64,000 nt of DNA from Erythrobacteraceae bacterium Alg239-R51 (GTDB lineage Bacteria > Pseudomonadota > Alphaproteobacteria > Sphingomonadales > Sphingomonadaceae): the NCBI GenBank assembly GCA_947331495.1, contig CAMZOI010000002.1, forward strand, positions 362,208-426,207. The letters are read 5' to 3'. A program made the translations under genes and the position numbers. The notes under the pieces were generated by a model that worked only from the letters and a program-made list of their open reading frames with translations, was not told the origin of the DNA and did no database searches. Below, piece by piece: positions 25,074 through 34,776 of the stretch (position 1 is its first letter; each line of letters starts with the position of its first letter).

Positions 25074-25343
25074 ATGTCGGTTACCGCCGAAAACAAGCAG
25101 AAGATCATCAAGGACAATGCGCAGGGCAAGGGCGATACGGGTTCGCCGGAAGTCCAGGTCGCGATCCTGACCGAGCGTATCAAGAACCTGACCGATCACT
25201 TCAAGGACCACCACAAGGACAATCACTCGCGTCGTGGTCTGCTGATGATGGTCAACAAGCGCCGCAACCTGCTCGCCTACCTGAAAAGAAAGGATGTCGA
25301 GCGGTACAACGCGCTGATCCAGAAGCTGGGTCTTCGCAAATAA
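25074..25343 (+). CDS. rpsO: 30S ribosomal protein S15
   Basis: An 89-residue S15, a primary 16S rRNA-binding protein of the central domain. The sequence [31 protein letters not shown] and the C-terminal [19 protein letters not shown] match the family along the whole length. The start at 25074 gives the canonical length; the frame is open upstream into truB. Followed by a strong hairpin before pnp. Confidence 0.98.
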   Translation: MSVTAENKQKIIKDNAQGKGDTGSPEVQVAILTERIKNLTDHFKDHHKDNHSRRGLLMMVNKRRNLLAYLKRKDVERYNALIQKLGLRK

Positions 25344-25351
25344 GAGTTTCT

Positions 25352-25382
25352 CGAAGGGGCGGCTCCAAGAGCCGCCCCTTCG
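25352..25382 (+). terminator. Strong hairpin between rpsO and pnp
   Basis: A perfect 13-base-pair stem CGAAGGGGCGGCT / AGCCGCCCCTTCG around loop CCAAG. There is no T-run after it, so it is more likely an attenuator, an mRNA-stabilising stem or an RNase III site, as between rpsO and pnp in E. coli, than a full intrinsic terminator. Confidence 0.75.
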
Positions 25383-25518
25383 TCCATCCGGCTTCCACGC
25401 AATTCGGCGGGAAGCGGAACAATGGGGCGAAGACAGCCCCGCACCGGACCGGGACGGCATACCCGGCATTGCAGGCCCCGCACCGCAATCAGGCCGTGCG
25501 GGTCATCAAGGAAAACAC

Positions 25519-27813
25519 ATGTTCGACAAGAAAACCGTATCGCTGGAGTGGGGCGGAAAGACCCTCACCCTCGAAACTGGCCGCATAGCCCGTCAAGCCG
25601 ACGGGGCGGTCCTTGCCACCTATGGCGAAACCGTGGTCTTGTGCGCCGTCACGGCCGCACGGACCGTGAAGGAAGGGCAGGATTTCTTCCCCCTGACCGT
25701 TCACTACCAGGAAAAATTCTCTGCCGCCGGGCGCATTCCGGGCGGCTTCTTCAAGCGCGAAGGCCGCGCGACGGAGAAGGAAACGCTGACCTCCCGCCTG
25801 ATCGACCGCCCCGTTCGGCCGCTCTTCCCGGAAGGTTTCTACAACGAAATCAACGTCATAGCACAGGTCCTGTCCTATGATGGCGAGACCGAACCCGACA
25901 TCGTCGCGATGATCGCCGCTTCGGCCGCGCTCACCATTTCCGGCGTTCCCTTCATGGGCCCGATCGGTGCGGCGCGTGTTGGTTTCCGCGACGGCGAATA
26001 CATTCTCAATCCGAGCGTGTCGGATGTGTTTGATGAAGAAGGTCGCCTCGACCTCGTCGTGGCCGGCACGCAGGACGCGGTGATGATGGTCGAATCCGAA
26101 GCCAAGGAACTGACCGAAGAGGAAATGCTCGGTGCGGTCATGTTCGCGCACGAGGAAAGCCGCAAGGTCATCGGCGCGATCATCGATCTGGCCGAGCAGG
26201 CTGCCAAGGATCCGTGGGAGCTCCAGCCGGTCGAGGACAAGTCGGCCACGATCGAGGAACTTCGTGGCATCATCGGCGACGATCTCGCCAAGGCCTACAA
26301 GATCACCAACAAAGCCGAGCGTCAGGATGCCGTAAACGCTGCGCGCGAGAAGGCTCGTAATCATTACGAAAGCCTCGACCATGAAGATCCAGCCGAATAT
26401 CTCGGCAAGCTCAAGCTGGTGAAGAAGCTGGAAAGCGACATCGTACGCAAGGCCATTCTCAAGGATGGCCAGCGTATCGACGGCCGCAAGACGACCGATG
26501 TCCGCCCGATCGAAGCGATGGTCGGCCTGTTGCCTCGGACCCACGGTTCGGCGCTGTTCACGCGTGGCGAGACGCAGGCAATCTGCACCACGACGCTGGG
26601 CACCAAGGACGCCGAACAGATGATCGACGGCCTCGAGGGCCTGTCGTACAATCACTTCATGCTGCACTACAACTTCCCGCCCTACTCGGTCGGCGAAGTG
26701 GGCCGCTTCGGCTTTACCAGTCGCCGCGAGACCGGCCACGGCAAGCTCGCCTGGCGCGCGCTGCACCCGGTCCTGCCGAAGCATGAGGACTTTCCCTATA
26801 CGATCCGCATCCTGTCCGACATCACCGAGTCCAACGGCTCCTCCTCGATGGCGACGGTCTGCGGTGGGTGTCTTGCTATGATGGATGCCGGCGTTCCGAT
26901 CGAGCGTCCGGTTTCCGGCATTGCCATGGGCCTGATCCTCGAAGGTGAAGACTTCACCGTGCTGTCCGACATCCTGGGTGACGAAGATCACCTGGGCGAT
27001 ATGGACTTCAAGGTGGCCGGAACCGAAAAGGGCATCACCAGTCTGCAGATGGATATCAAGGTCGCCGGCATTACGCAGGAGATCATGAAAACCGCGCTGG
27101 CGCAGGCGAGCGACGGCCGTACGCACATTCTGGGCGAAATGCAGAAGGCATTGGGCTCAGCGCGCGGTGAAGTTTCGAAGCACGCTCCGCGCATCGAGAC
27201 GATGCAGATCGACAAGTCGAAGATCCGTGACGTCATCGGCACGGGCGGCAAGGTCATCCGCGAGATCGTCGCCGAGACCGGGGCCAAGGTCGACATCGAC
27301 GACGAAGGCACGATCAAGATCTCGTCTTCCAATGCCGATGAAATCGAGGCTGCACGCAAGTGGATCGAAGGCATCGTCGAAGAAGCGGAAGTCGGCAAGG
27401 TCTATACCGGCAAGGTCGTCAATATCGTCGATTTCGGTGCGTTCGTGAACTTCATGGGTGGCAAGGACGGTCTCGTCCATGTCAGCGAAATGAAGAACGA
27501 GCGTGTCGAGAAGCCGACCGACGTCGTGTCTGAAGGGCAGGAAGTAAAGGTCAAGGTTCTCGAAATCGATCAGCGCGGCAAGGTTCGCCTGTCGATGCGA
27601 GTGGTCGACCAGGAAACCGGCGAGGAACTGGAAGACACCCGTCCCCCGCGCGAGCCCAAGGGCGATCGTGGCCCGCGTGGCGGCGGCGGTGACCGCCGCG
27701 GCGGTCGGGGCGGTCGCGGCGGCCCGCGTCGTGATCGCGACGATCGCGGAGGCGACAAGGGTGGCCGGGAAGGCGGTGGGGAAGCCCACGTGCCGGATTT
27801 CCTGAAGGACTGA
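25519..27813 (+). CDS. pnp: Polynucleotide phosphorylase
   Basis: A 764-residue PNPase, the 3'-5' phosphorolytic exoribonuclease of the degradosome. Two RNase PH domains (residues about 10-145 with [21 protein letters not shown] and 320-460 with [12 protein letters not shown]), a helical domain between them, KH ([15 protein letters not shown] near 570) and S1 ([18 protein letters not shown] near 632) are present. The tail is an Arg/Gly/Asp-rich low-complexity stretch typical of alphaproteobacterial PNPases. The 175-base gap from rpsO allows a processed leader with autoregulation. Confidence 0.98.
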   Translation: MFDKKTVSLEWGGKTLTLETGRIARQADGAVLATYGETVVLCAVTAARTVKEGQDFFPLTVHYQEKFSAAGRIPGGFFKREGRATEKETLTSRLIDRPVRPLFPEGFYNEINVIAQVLSYDGETEPDIVAMIAASAALTISGVPFMGPIGAARVGFRDGEYILNPSVSDVFDEEGRLDLVVAGTQDAVMMVESEAKELTEEEMLGAVMFAHEESRKVIGAIIDLAEQAAKDPWELQPVEDKSATIEELRGIIGDDLAKAYKITNKAERQDAVNAAREKARNHYESLDHEDPAEYLGKLKLVKKLESDIVRKAILKDGQRIDGRKTTDVRPIEAMVGLLPRTHGSALFTRGETQAICTTTLGTKDAEQMIDGLEGLSYNHFMLHYNFPPYSVGEVGRFGFTSRRETGHGKLAWRALHPVLPKHEDFPYTIRILSDITESNGSSSMATVCGGCLAMMDAGVPIERPVSGIAMGLILEGEDFTVLSDILGDEDHLGDMDFKVAGTEKGITSLQMDIKVAGITQEIMKTALAQASDGRTHILGEMQKALGSARGEVSKHAPRIETMQIDKSKIRDVIGTGGKVIREIVAETGAKVDIDDEGTIKISSSNADEIEAARKWIEGIVEEAEVGKVYTGKVVNIVDFGAFVNFMGGKDGLVHVSEMKNERVEKPTDVVSEGQEVKVKVLEIDQRGKVRLSMRVVDQETGEELEDTRPPREPKGDRGPRGGGGDRRGGRGGRGGPRRDRDDRGGDKGGREGGGEAHVPDFLKD

Positions 27814-27853
27814 ACCAACGCATCGTCCCGAGGCGGTGAATGTGAAACGGAAG

Positions 27854-27882
27854 AGGTCGCGGGTTCGCTCGCGGCCTTTTTC
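27854..27882 (+). terminator. Rho-independent terminator after pnp
   Basis: AGGTCGCGGG and CTCGCGGCCT pair over ten positions (two wobbles) around a TTCG tetraloop, followed by TTTTTCC. It lies 40 bases after the pnp stop and closes the tdk-pnp cluster. Confidence 0.9.
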
Positions 27883-28013
27883 CGTTTCTGCGAAGGAAGG
27901 GGTTGTGGTATCCTGACTTCCCCGGAATCCTCGAGACTGAGATAGAGTCGGAGCCGGTTAATCGAGAAACGCGGGTCGCTGGGTCGCTTGTCCAATTGTT
28001 TGGGAGAGCGAAG

Positions 28014-29072
28014 ATGAGCGAACAAATTGACATGGCACGAGTCGAAGAACTGGCCGGCAAGGTCATCGGCGATGTGGCAGGTGCGCTGAGCCTGTACATG
28101 GCGTATATCGGAGACCAGACGGGCGTGTTCGAAGCGCTGGACGGCGCCGGACGGCTGACGATTGCCGAACTCGCAAAGAAGACCGGCCTGAACGAAAAGT
28201 ATCTGCATGAATGGCTCGGCTCTGTCAGCGCCGCCGGATACGTGACCATGCACGAGGATGAGACATTCTCGCTTTCGCCGGAACAGGCGTTGATATTCGC
28301 CCGCGAAGGTCAGCCGGCATGCATGCAAGGCTTTATCCAGGCCGTCGTCTCGCAATACGAACAGCACGAGAAGGCTGTCTCGACCTTTGCCAGCGGCGAG
28401 GGACGCCCGTGGGGCGATCACACCCAATGCCTGTTTTGCGGTGTCGACCGGTTTTTCCGTCCGGGTTACGAAGCCAATCTTACGGCCGACTGGATTCCGT
28501 CGCTGAGCGGGGTGGAAGGCAAGTTGAAAGCGGGGGCGAAGGTGGCCGACATCGGCTGTGGCCACGGATCGTCGACCGTGCTGATGGCGCAATCCTATCC
28601 GGACTCGGAATTTCACGGCTTCGATTACCACGCGCCCTCGATCGAGATCGCGAAAACCGCCGCCCATGAGGCCGGGGTGCCGAACGTTCATTTCCACGTT
28701 GCAAATGCAAAGGAGTTCGGCGGCGCCGATTTCGATCTCGCCTGCATCTTCGATGCTCTGCACGACATGGGCGATCCCGTTGGTGCGGCGCGACATATTC
28801 GCGAAACGTTGAAGGACAGTGGGACCCTTATGCTGGTCGAACCGATCGCGGGAGATTCCTTCGCGGAGAACATGAACCCGCTCGGTCAGATTTTCTACGC
28901 CTTTTCGACCACGGTATGCACGCCCAATTCGCTGTCCCAGGAAGTCGCGCTGGGGCTGGGTGCCCAGGCGGGTCAGAAACGGCTGACCGAAGTGCTAAAG
29001 GAGGCCGGGTTCCGGAACGTACGCCGCACGTCGGAAACCGCGACCAACATGGTGCTGGAAGTCACCGGATAG
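28014..29072 (+). CDS. SAM-dependent methyltransferase with N-terminal winged helix
   Basis: A 352-residue protein. The N-terminal third (residues 1-100) looks like a winged-helix dimerisation domain (AELAKKTGLNEKYLHEWLGSV), as in O-methyltransferases and Rv2258c-like proteins. The Rossmann methyltransferase core starts near residue 177 with AKVADIGCGHGSSTVLMA, followed by FHGFDYHAPSIE and FDLACIFDALHDMGDP. The ATG at 28014 has GGGAG upstream; the frame is open to 27903. Single gene after the pnp terminator. Substrate unknown. Confidence 0.82.
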   Translation: MSEQIDMARVEELAGKVIGDVAGALSLYMAYIGDQTGVFEALDGAGRLTIAELAKKTGLNEKYLHEWLGSVSAAGYVTMHEDETFSLSPEQALIFAREGQPACMQGFIQAVVSQYEQHEKAVSTFASGEGRPWGDHTQCLFCGVDRFFRPGYEANLTADWIPSLSGVEGKLKAGAKVADIGCGHGSSTVLMAQSYPDSEFHGFDYHAPSIEIAKTAAHEAGVPNVHFHVANAKEFGGADFDLACIFDALHDMGDPVGAARHIRETLKDSGTLMLVEPIAGDSFAENMNPLGQIFYAFSTTVCTPNSLSQEVALGLGAQAGQKRLTEVLKEAGFRNVRRTSETATNMVLEVTG

Positions 29073-29143
29073 CTTTCGCGATCTTCGACGGCGCGCTATC
29101 GGGGCCGGGCTCGCTTAGATGAGCGCCAACCCGGAGATTATGA

Positions 29144-29830
29144 ATGCTTCCCCGCGAGACGATCGCAACCGCGCAGATTCCCGATGGCGAGACGCTGACG
29201 CTCATGAGCCATGGGCGCGATTACATCATCATGCTTGGGCGAGACGAGTTGATGGGTACGCGGATGCAATTTTCCGAAGAGCAGCTGGCCGAGCTCACTC
29301 TGGCGGAGCTGCCAGCAAAACGGCCACGCGTCCTGATCGGTGGTTATGGCATGGGGTTCACTTATCGCGCCGCATTGGCAAAACTTCCCGAAAGCGGCGA
29401 GGTCATAGTGGCCGAGATTGTGCCCGATATTATTGAATGGGCGAAGGGTCCGCTCGCGCATCTGACTGGCGACAGTCTGGCCGATCCGCGCGGACAGATC
29501 GTCCTGTGCGATGTCGCGGCGCTGATCGACGATGCGAACGATGGCACCTGCGCCAAGTTCGATGCGATCCTGCTCGACGTCGATAACGGGCCCGATGGCA
29601 TCGTGCGCGACCAGAACAGTCGCCTTTACACCCGCACCGGGCTTGCGAAAGCCAAGGAGGCCCTGAAATCCGGGGGGATCCTGTCGGTCTGGTCGGCTGC
29701 ACCCGATCACAAGTTCACCCGTCGCCTGATGGACGCAGGCTTCGAAGTGGAGACCCGCGAAGTGCGCGCGCGGCCCAACAACAAGGGACCGCGCCACACC
29801 ATCTGGTTCGCAAGCAAGCTCAGGTCTTGA
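29144..29830 (+). CDS. Spermidine synthase-like protein
   Basis: A 228-residue protein with a Rossmann methyltransferase-like fold of the spermidine synthase family: RVLIGGYGMGFTYRAAL near residue 62 matches the glycine-rich SAM-binding loop, VIVAEIVPDIIEWAKG follows as the acidic strand, and FDAILLDVDNGPDGIV near 140 takes the place of the family's D-x-x-D region. It is shorter than true spermidine synthases, and the N-terminal tetramerisation domain is reduced, so the substrate may differ. It starts 71 bases after the methyltransferase and converges with the DUF1993 gene, overlapping its end by 11 bases. Confidence 0.72.
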   Translation: MLPRETIATAQIPDGETLTLMSHGRDYIIMLGRDELMGTRMQFSEEQLAELTLAELPAKRPRVLIGGYGMGFTYRAALAKLPESGEVIVAEIVPDIIEWAKGPLAHLTGDSLADPRGQIVLCDVAALIDDANDGTCAKFDAILLDVDNGPDGIVRDQNSRLYTRTGLAKAKEALKSGGILSVWSAAPDHKFTRRLMDAGFEVETREVRARPNNKGPRHTIWFASKLRS

Positions 29831-30341
29831 TCCGCACCTTGCCGAGAAAGTCCCGCTTGCCCACTTTCGCACCCTTCATGCGCAGGATGCCGTAAGCCGT
29901 CGCGCAATGGAAATAGAAGTTCGGCTGGCTGAAGCTGAGCAGGAACTCCTCGGCGGTGAAGTCCATGCGATTGCCCTTGAACTCGAAGCGCATGGGCTGT
30001 CCCATGAAGCTTTCCATGTCCGCTTCGCTGAGTGCATCCAGCGTATCGACCGCGCCTGACAGCTTGGTCCGCAAATCGTCGAAACTCTCCGGCGGAGGAT
30101 TGAGATCGGGCGAATAGACCCCGGCGCGCACCCCTTCGATCGCGCCTTGCGTATGCTCGGCAACGCTCTTTACCTGGTAGGAGAAGGGCAGCATGTCCTC
30201 GACGATCCGGGCGCCAATTATCTCACCATGCGCACAATCCTGTTCCTGGCACCATTTCTCGGCACTCTCGACCAGATGTCGCGCAGTGCCGAGCATCTGT
30301 AGCGCACTGGGAACGTAGGCGGCGTGAAGCGAAAGGGGCAT
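29820..30341 (-). CDS. DUF1993 family protein
   Basis: A 173-residue helical protein of the DUF1993 family, which has a DinB-like four-helix fold. Typical elements are the N-terminal LHAAYVPSALQMLGTARHLVE, LPFSYQVKSVAEHTQGAI near residue 64 and the C-terminal FLLSFSQPNFYFHCATAYGILR with LGKVRI at the end. Metal-binding histidines are plausible but function is unknown. The ATG at 30341 has GGAG seven bases upstream; the frame extends 14 codons further. It converges on the spermidine synthase-like gene. Confidence 0.86.
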   Translation of the reverse strand: MPLSLHAAYVPSALQMLGTARHLVESAEKWCQEQDCAHGEIIGARIVEDMLPFSYQVKSVAEHTQGAIEGVRAGVYSPDLNPPPESFDDLRTKLSGAVDTLDALSEADMESFMGQPMRFEFKGNRMDFTAEEFLLSFSQPNFYFHCATAYGILRMKGAKVGKRDFLGKVRIKT

Positions 30342-30404
30342 TGTTGTTTCTCCGGCTGGTTCGCAGCGAGCATAACGCAACAACCGCTGCTGGCCAGAGG
30401 AACG

Positions 30405-31589
30405 TCAGCCGATGCGCGCAAGTTGCGGCCCACTAACGGCGTTGGACGACCAGGCCAGCATGCGATCGCGGCCGGCATCCTTCGCAGCATAAAGCGCCCG
30501 GTCGGCGCGCTTTACCGCGCTGTCGAGGGAATCGTCGTCATACACTTCAGCCAGTCCCGCGCTGGCAGTAACGCGGAAAGGCATTTCGGGCACCAGTTCG
30601 AATACGGCAAGGGTTATGCGTTGGCGGACCGTTTCCGCCCGGCGTTGCCAGTCTTCTCCGTAAAGCAGGATGACGAATTCCTCGCCCCCCTGCCTGGCCG
30701 GAAAGACTTGATCCTCGACCAGCCCATGAGCGACGGCGACCAGCACTTCATCGCCGACATCGTGTCCGAACTGGTCGTTGATCCGTTTGAAGTGATCGCA
30801 GTCGATGACCGCCAGGCCACTGGGACGGCCATGCTTCGTATCGCGAAAGCGGATCGCCAGACCCCGGCGGTTGGCAATGCCGGTCAGCGGATCGGTGGCA
30901 ACCGCGATCCGGGCCTCGCGAACATCGGCCACGGCTTCGTCGCGCTGGGACTGTATCGCCATGAATCCCGCCGCCAGCCCGACGGCGCTGATCACGAAGT
31001 CGAGGAATATCGCGAGGAGGGCAGCGGTTACCCACATCGGCAGGTCGGATCCTGTCGACAGCTCGTAAATGAGGGTTGTCAGTCCGATGATGATGAGAGG
31101 CGACCAGGCCACTGCCTGAAAGCGACCCGCATTGCTTCCGGCACGGATCGCGGTCCCCAGTCCGGCCACTACTACCGCGGTGATGAACAGCAGAAGGACG
31201 TCATGGACCGCATCGAAGAATGGCCAGCGAAAAGCTGCGAAAGTAGCTCCTGCTGCGATCATCCCGGTATATAGCTGGGTGTTCAACCATGCCCGCATCC
31301 GCCGCAGCTGCAACCAGTCCTCGATATAATCAGCCAGAAGGGGTCCGGTGCATCCCACACCGATCGCCACGGCAACCTCGCCGATGGCTATGCGCAAGGG
31401 CCCGCTCGGCAACCATTCGGGGAGTGGGACCGGGAAAAGGGCAAGGGCCATGACTACGAAGGCCATGGTTCGCACGAAAACCCACAGCAGGAACCGGCGC
31501 TGCATGACTGGAAACAGGGCAAGCGCAAGCAGACCGTAAGTTCCGGCTATGCCAAGGAAGGCTCCGAAGGTTACGCCCGGCCAGTCCAT
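30405..31589 (-). CDS. Membrane-bound diguanylate cyclase (GGDEF)
   Basis: A roughly 394-residue protein with about six or seven transmembrane helices in the first 200 residues and a C-terminal GGDEF domain. The active site reads RQGGEEFVIL, a GGEEF variant known to be active, and DPLTGIANRRGLAIRF starts the domain near residue 235. The inhibitory RxxD I-site expected nine residues before GGEEF is absent (EDQV there), so product feedback is probably lacking. It makes c-di-GMP; a PilZ receptor is encoded at 14.1 kb. A TTG five codons upstream is an alternative start. Confidence 0.9.
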   Translation of the reverse strand: MDWPGVTFGAFLGIAGTYGLLALALFPVMQRRFLLWVFVRTMAFVVMALALFPVPLPEWLPSGPLRIAIGEVAVAIGVGCTGPLLADYIEDWLQLRRMRAWLNTQLYTGMIAAGATFAAFRWPFFDAVHDVLLLFITAVVVAGLGTAIRAGSNAGRFQAVAWSPLIIIGLTTLIYELSTGSDLPMWVTAALLAIFLDFVISAVGLAAGFMAIQSQRDEAVADVREARIAVATDPLTGIANRRGLAIRFRDTKHGRPSGLAVIDCDHFKRINDQFGHDVGDEVLVAVAHGLVEDQVFPARQGGEEFVILLYGEDWQRRAETVRQRITLAVFELVPEMPFRVTASAGLAEVYDDDSLDSAVKRADRALYAAKDAGRDRMLAWSSNAVSGPQLARIG

Positions 31590-31730
31590 ACGCCCGTGAT
31601 CCAATCCCCATCGTCGCGGTCGAAAGGGACCGCTCCGAGGCGAACATTAGCGCAGCTGTCTGCCCAGTCGGTAAACCGGGATGCTTAAGATTTTCGTGCG
31701 TCGGCCAGGCGACCTTCGCCTAACGACAGG

Positions 31731-32411
31731 TTACCTGACGCGCGGTCCGCCAAACGGCAGAGGGGGAGGGGGACGGCGCGCACCGCGCGGGAGCTGGGCC
31801 TGATAGGCCCTACCGCAATGTTCGACACAATAGGGGAAGCCGGGGTTCACCGCTTCGCCGCAGAAATGGAAATCCGGCTCGCCCGGGTGCCCCATCGGCC
31901 ACCGACAGACCTTTTCCGAAAGGTCGAGCAGGCTGGTCTTGTCGGCAATCGAAGGATCGGGCTTCGCAGGGACCAGCCGCCGAGGCGGGGCCGGCGGGAT
32001 CGGCGGTTGTTGATCCCCCGGACCTTGCCGTAAGAAACCGCCGGGCCCGACCGACACGATCTTGGGCAAGTCGGGATTGCGATTGGGCAGTGGCTGCGAA
32101 GGCGATGCGCTGTCTGGCTTGGGTGCCGGCTTGTCGGGCGACCTGGCAGGTGCAGGAGGCGGAGGAGCCGCCTTCTGCGCTGGCTTGGGCGCTGCCTTTC
32201 TGGGAACAGGCTTGGCCGTTTCCTTTGGCTTGGCAGCTTTCTTCTCGGCCGTCTTGACCGGCGATGGCCGTGATTTCAGCCCAAGCCGATGCGCCTTACC
32301 GATCACCGCATTGCGGCTTACACCGCCGAGTTCGTCGGCGATCTGGCTGGCGGTCGAACCGCCTTCCCACATCTTCTTCAGCGTTGAAATCCGTTCGTCG
32401 GTCCAGCTCAT
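31731..32411 (-). CDS. gcrA: Cell cycle regulator GcrA
   Basis: A 226-residue GcrA, an alphaproteobacterial cofactor of sigma-70 RNA polymerase that acts on GANTC-methylated promoters. The N-terminal helix-turn-helix MSWTDERISTLKKMWEGG, with SASQIADELGG-type second helix and RNAVIGKAHRLGL, is canonical. A long Lys/Pro/Ala-rich linker (residues about 50-150) is followed by the RNA-polymerase-binding C-terminus with CRWPMGHPGE and FCGEAVNPGFPYCVEHC. The linker is longer than in Caulobacter. Divergent from the ABC-2 permease gene across 70 bases. Confidence 0.95.
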   Translation of the reverse strand: MSWTDERISTLKKMWEGGSTASQIADELGGVSRNAVIGKAHRLGLKSRPSPVKTAEKKAAKPKETAKPVPRKAAPKPAQKAAPPPPAPARSPDKPAPKPDSASPSQPLPNRNPDLPKIVSVGPGGFLRQGPGDQQPPIPPAPPRRLVPAKPDPSIADKTSLLDLSEKVCRWPMGHPGEPDFHFCGEAVNPGFPYCVEHCGRAYQAQLPRGARRPPPPLPFGGPRVR

Positions 32412-32481
32412 CTGCAATCCTGTGTCATGTCTCGTGCACCCCGGCTTGCCAGCCGCAATGCTTGGGCCTAGGCGCGCCCCT

Positions 32482-33396
32482 ATGGCCGATCAAGCCCGCC
32501 CCTTCCAGCCCGAAGACCAGTCGCCGAGCGACAAGGATCCGGACGCCTCGTTCGTGGAGGAGCATGGCGGAAGAAGGGGCAGATTTCCGCCGCGCGGACA
32601 ACCGGTAATCCAAGGGATAAACCGGATTGGCCTGTGGAGTCTCTATATTAAGGAGATACGCCGGTTTCTCAAGGTCCAGACGCAGACAATCTGGGCTCCG
32701 GCAGTCACGACCCTGCTTTTTCTCGTCATCTTCTCTGTGGCGCTGGGGCGGGGCGGTCGCGAAGTTCTGGGGGTCAGCTTTCCCAGCTTCGTGGCGCCGG
32801 GGCTGATCGCGATGGCAATGATGCAGAACGCCTTCGCCAATTCGAGCTTCTCGCTTCTGGCCGGAAAGATCCAGGGGACGATCATCGACCTGTTGATGCC
32901 GCCCCTGTCCGAAGGAGAGCTGATGGCCGGGATCGTCGGGGCGGCCATGACCAGGGCAGTGATGGTCGGGTTCGTGGTCGCGGCCGCCATGCTGCTTTAT
33001 CCCGGCGTCGACCTCGCCATGGAGCATCCGTGGGCGGTTGTCTGGTTCGGCATAATGGGCGCAGCCATGCTCTCGGTACTCGGACTAATCGCGTCGATCT
33101 GGGCAGAGAAATTCGATCACAACGCTGCCGTTTCCAACTTCGTGATCGCCCCGCTGGCAATGCTTTCGGGCACTTTCTATATCATCGACCGGCTGGCGCC
33201 TGCATTTCAGGCCGTGAGCCGTCTTAATCCGTTCTTCTATGTCATTTCGGGTTTTCGATACGGCTTTCTTGGCGAAAGCGATATTGGCAGCGACGCCGCT
33301 GTGGCGTGGGCCGCGTTCGGTTTGCTCGTTTTGAACGTCATTCTGGCGGTCGCGGCCTACCGATTGTTGAAATCGGGCTGGAAAATCAAAAGCTGA
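32482..33396 (+). CDS. ABC-2 type transporter permease
   Basis: A 304-residue membrane protein. After a polar N-terminus of about 50 residues comes the ABC-2 domain: GLWSLYIKEIRRFLKVQTQTIW, then six helices including FPSFVAPGLIAMAMMQNAF and the motif GTFYIIDRLAPAFQAVSRLNP-FFY near residue 235, typical of NodJ/KpsM-like permeases. No ATPase gene is adjacent; the partner must be elsewhere. The ATG at 32482 has no obvious ribosome-binding site; one further ATG lies eight codons upstream. Substrate cannot be told; polysaccharide or drug export are family options. Confidence 0.87.
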   Translation: MADQARPFQPEDQSPSDKDPDASFVEEHGGRRGRFPPRGQPVIQGINRIGLWSLYIKEIRRFLKVQTQTIWAPAVTTLLFLVIFSVALGRGGREVLGVSFPSFVAPGLIAMAMMQNAFANSSFSLLAGKIQGTIIDLLMPPLSEGELMAGIVGAAMTRAVMVGFVVAAAMLLYPGVDLAMEHPWAVVWFGIMGAAMLSVLGLIASIWAEKFDHNAAVSNFVIAPLAMLSGTFYIIDRLAPAFQAVSRLNPFFYVISGFRYGFLGESDIGSDAAVAWAAFGLLVLNVILAVAAYRLLKSGWKIKS

Positions 33397-33399
33397 CGA

Positions 33400-33780
33400 T
33401 CAGTGCGTCATCCTGCGGCGCATGCGATAACGGCCATTCTCGAACTGCTCGAAATATTGATGCACCTCGGGATGTGATACCGGTCCGCTTACTGAATCCG
33501 TGACCAGGTTCTGCTGGCTCACATAGGCGACGTAATCGCTATCATCGCTTTCGGCGAGCAAGTGATAGAACGGCTGGTCGCGGTCCGGCCTGATATCCTC
33601 GGGAATCGCCTCGTACCATTCCTCGCTATTGGCAAAGACCGGATCGATGTCGAAAATCACACCGCGGAAATCGAACACACGGTGCTTGACGACATCGCCG
33701 ATGGCAAAACGGGTTTTCAGACGGCGCGGTGCTTCGATCGTGCGACCGGCCTGAGCGGAAAAGAAGTTGGTACGATCCAT
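33400..33780 (-). CDS. hspQ: Heat shock protein HspQ (YccV-like)
   Basis: A 126-residue HspQ/hemimethylated-DNA-binding-like protein. The core from residue 22, TRFAIGDVVKHRVFDFRGVIFDIDP, WYEAIPEDIRPDRDQPFYHLLAES and YVSQQNLVTD, matches the YccV fold. In E. coli HspQ is a specificity adaptor for Lon. It has an N-terminal extension of about 20 residues and an extended C-terminal helix (YFEQFENGRYRMRRRM) usual in alphaproteobacteria. It converges with the ABC-2 permease gene, three bases apart. Confidence 0.93.
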   Translation of the reverse strand: MDRTNFFSAQAGRTIEAPRRLKTRFAIGDVVKHRVFDFRGVIFDIDPVFANSEEWYEAIPEDIRPDRDQPFYHLLAESDDSDYVAYVSQQNLVTDSVSGPVSHPEVHQYFEQFENGRYRMRRRMTH

Positions 33781-33941
33781 GGGCTGTCAGGATATGGTAG
33801 CAGGCGGTTTGGATACAACCGCCATGCTTCGCGCATCCCCGGTTTTGTGGTCGAAAGGGGGTTGGCAAGGATAGGGCGCTCGGCTAATCGGCGCGCTCGC
33901 TTCGACCGGGCCCCCACGGGCTGCAAGCGCACCCGACCTGC

Positions 33942-34031
33942 GGAGAGGTGGCAGAGTGGTCGAATGCGCCGCACTCGAAATGCGGTATAGGGGCAACCCT
34001 ATCGTGGGTTCGAATCCCACCCTCTCCGCCA
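33942..34031 (+). tRNA. tRNA-Ser (anticodon CGA)
   Basis: A class II tRNA of 90 nt. Acceptor GGAGAGG (33942-33948) pairs with CCTCTCC (34021-34027), then G and encoded CCA (34029-34031). Anticodon stem CCGCA/TGCGG encloses CTCGAAA with anticodon CGA at 33976-33978. The long variable arm (TAGGGGCAACCCTA) is typical of serine tRNAs. It decodes UCG. A decayed recombinase gene lies just downstream. Confidence 0.97.
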
Positions 34032-34268
34032 CTATAAGTCATTGATAGAGAACGCTTTTCTTATACCTACAGAACTCGCGCAGTTCCGCGGGGTTCGGCG
34101 CGGATTTCCGTTCGTCAGAGAGCACAACGCCTGGCGAATATCGGGAGAATTGGCCCGAATTCTCTGCCGCCCAATCCGGTGCTACGGTTCTGGCCCTGGC
34201 TGCTGGCCCGTGCGGGAAAGAAGAGCGGCGCCGAAGCGCCGCTGTAGTTCGTTTTTAGGAAATCTGGC

Positions 34269-34768
34269 TTAGCCCGCCAGGAGCAGCTTTTCCTGCGCCG
34301 ACCAGTCGAGCGGCAGGTCGCCTAACCCGAGAAGAATCTTCGCATCGATCCTCGCGGGCGCCGTACCGGTGGCAATTTTCTGCACTATTGGCGGGGCAAG
34401 GAAGTTCAGCCGGATGACCCATGTTACGTAGGAGGGCGTGACCTCGTGACGCTTCGCCATTTCAGTGACGTTGGCACCGGTCTCGACCATCTCCGACCAC
34501 AAGCTTCGCGCGCGATGGAGAAGCTTGAGCAGGTGGGGTTGCGGTTCTCGAACTCGCGGGCGAGGGCTTCGCAGACCGTTTTCTCCAGTTCCAGCGCGGG
34601 CATCCGGCAGCCATCATTTTCTCCGCTGGTGCCTTGCTGGAGTGTCTTGCTGACATAGTAGCGGTAGCGCTGCTTACCCTTGCGGGCGTGCCCCATAAGA
34701 ATTCGTTCCGGCGGCATCCGATGGCTACACGTGTCTGCGAAATAGAAGCATCTTGATGCGTGTTCCAC
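34269..34768 (-). pseudogene. Serine site-specific recombinase, C-terminal remnant (frameshifted)
   Basis: Two reading frames on the reverse strand together look like the last part of a large serine recombinase. The first (from 34768) has the zinc-ribbon segment HARKGKQRYRYYVSKTLQQG and RMPALELEKTVCEALAREF. The second (34269-34502) continues with LWSEMVETGANVTEMAKRHEV and SYVTWVIRLNFLAPPIVQKI, the usual C-terminal tail. The shift falls near 34500-34530. The catalytic serine domain is missing altogether. It is a dead mobile-element remnant beside tRNA-Ser. Confidence 0.75.
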
Positions 34769-34776
34769 GTTGCCAC

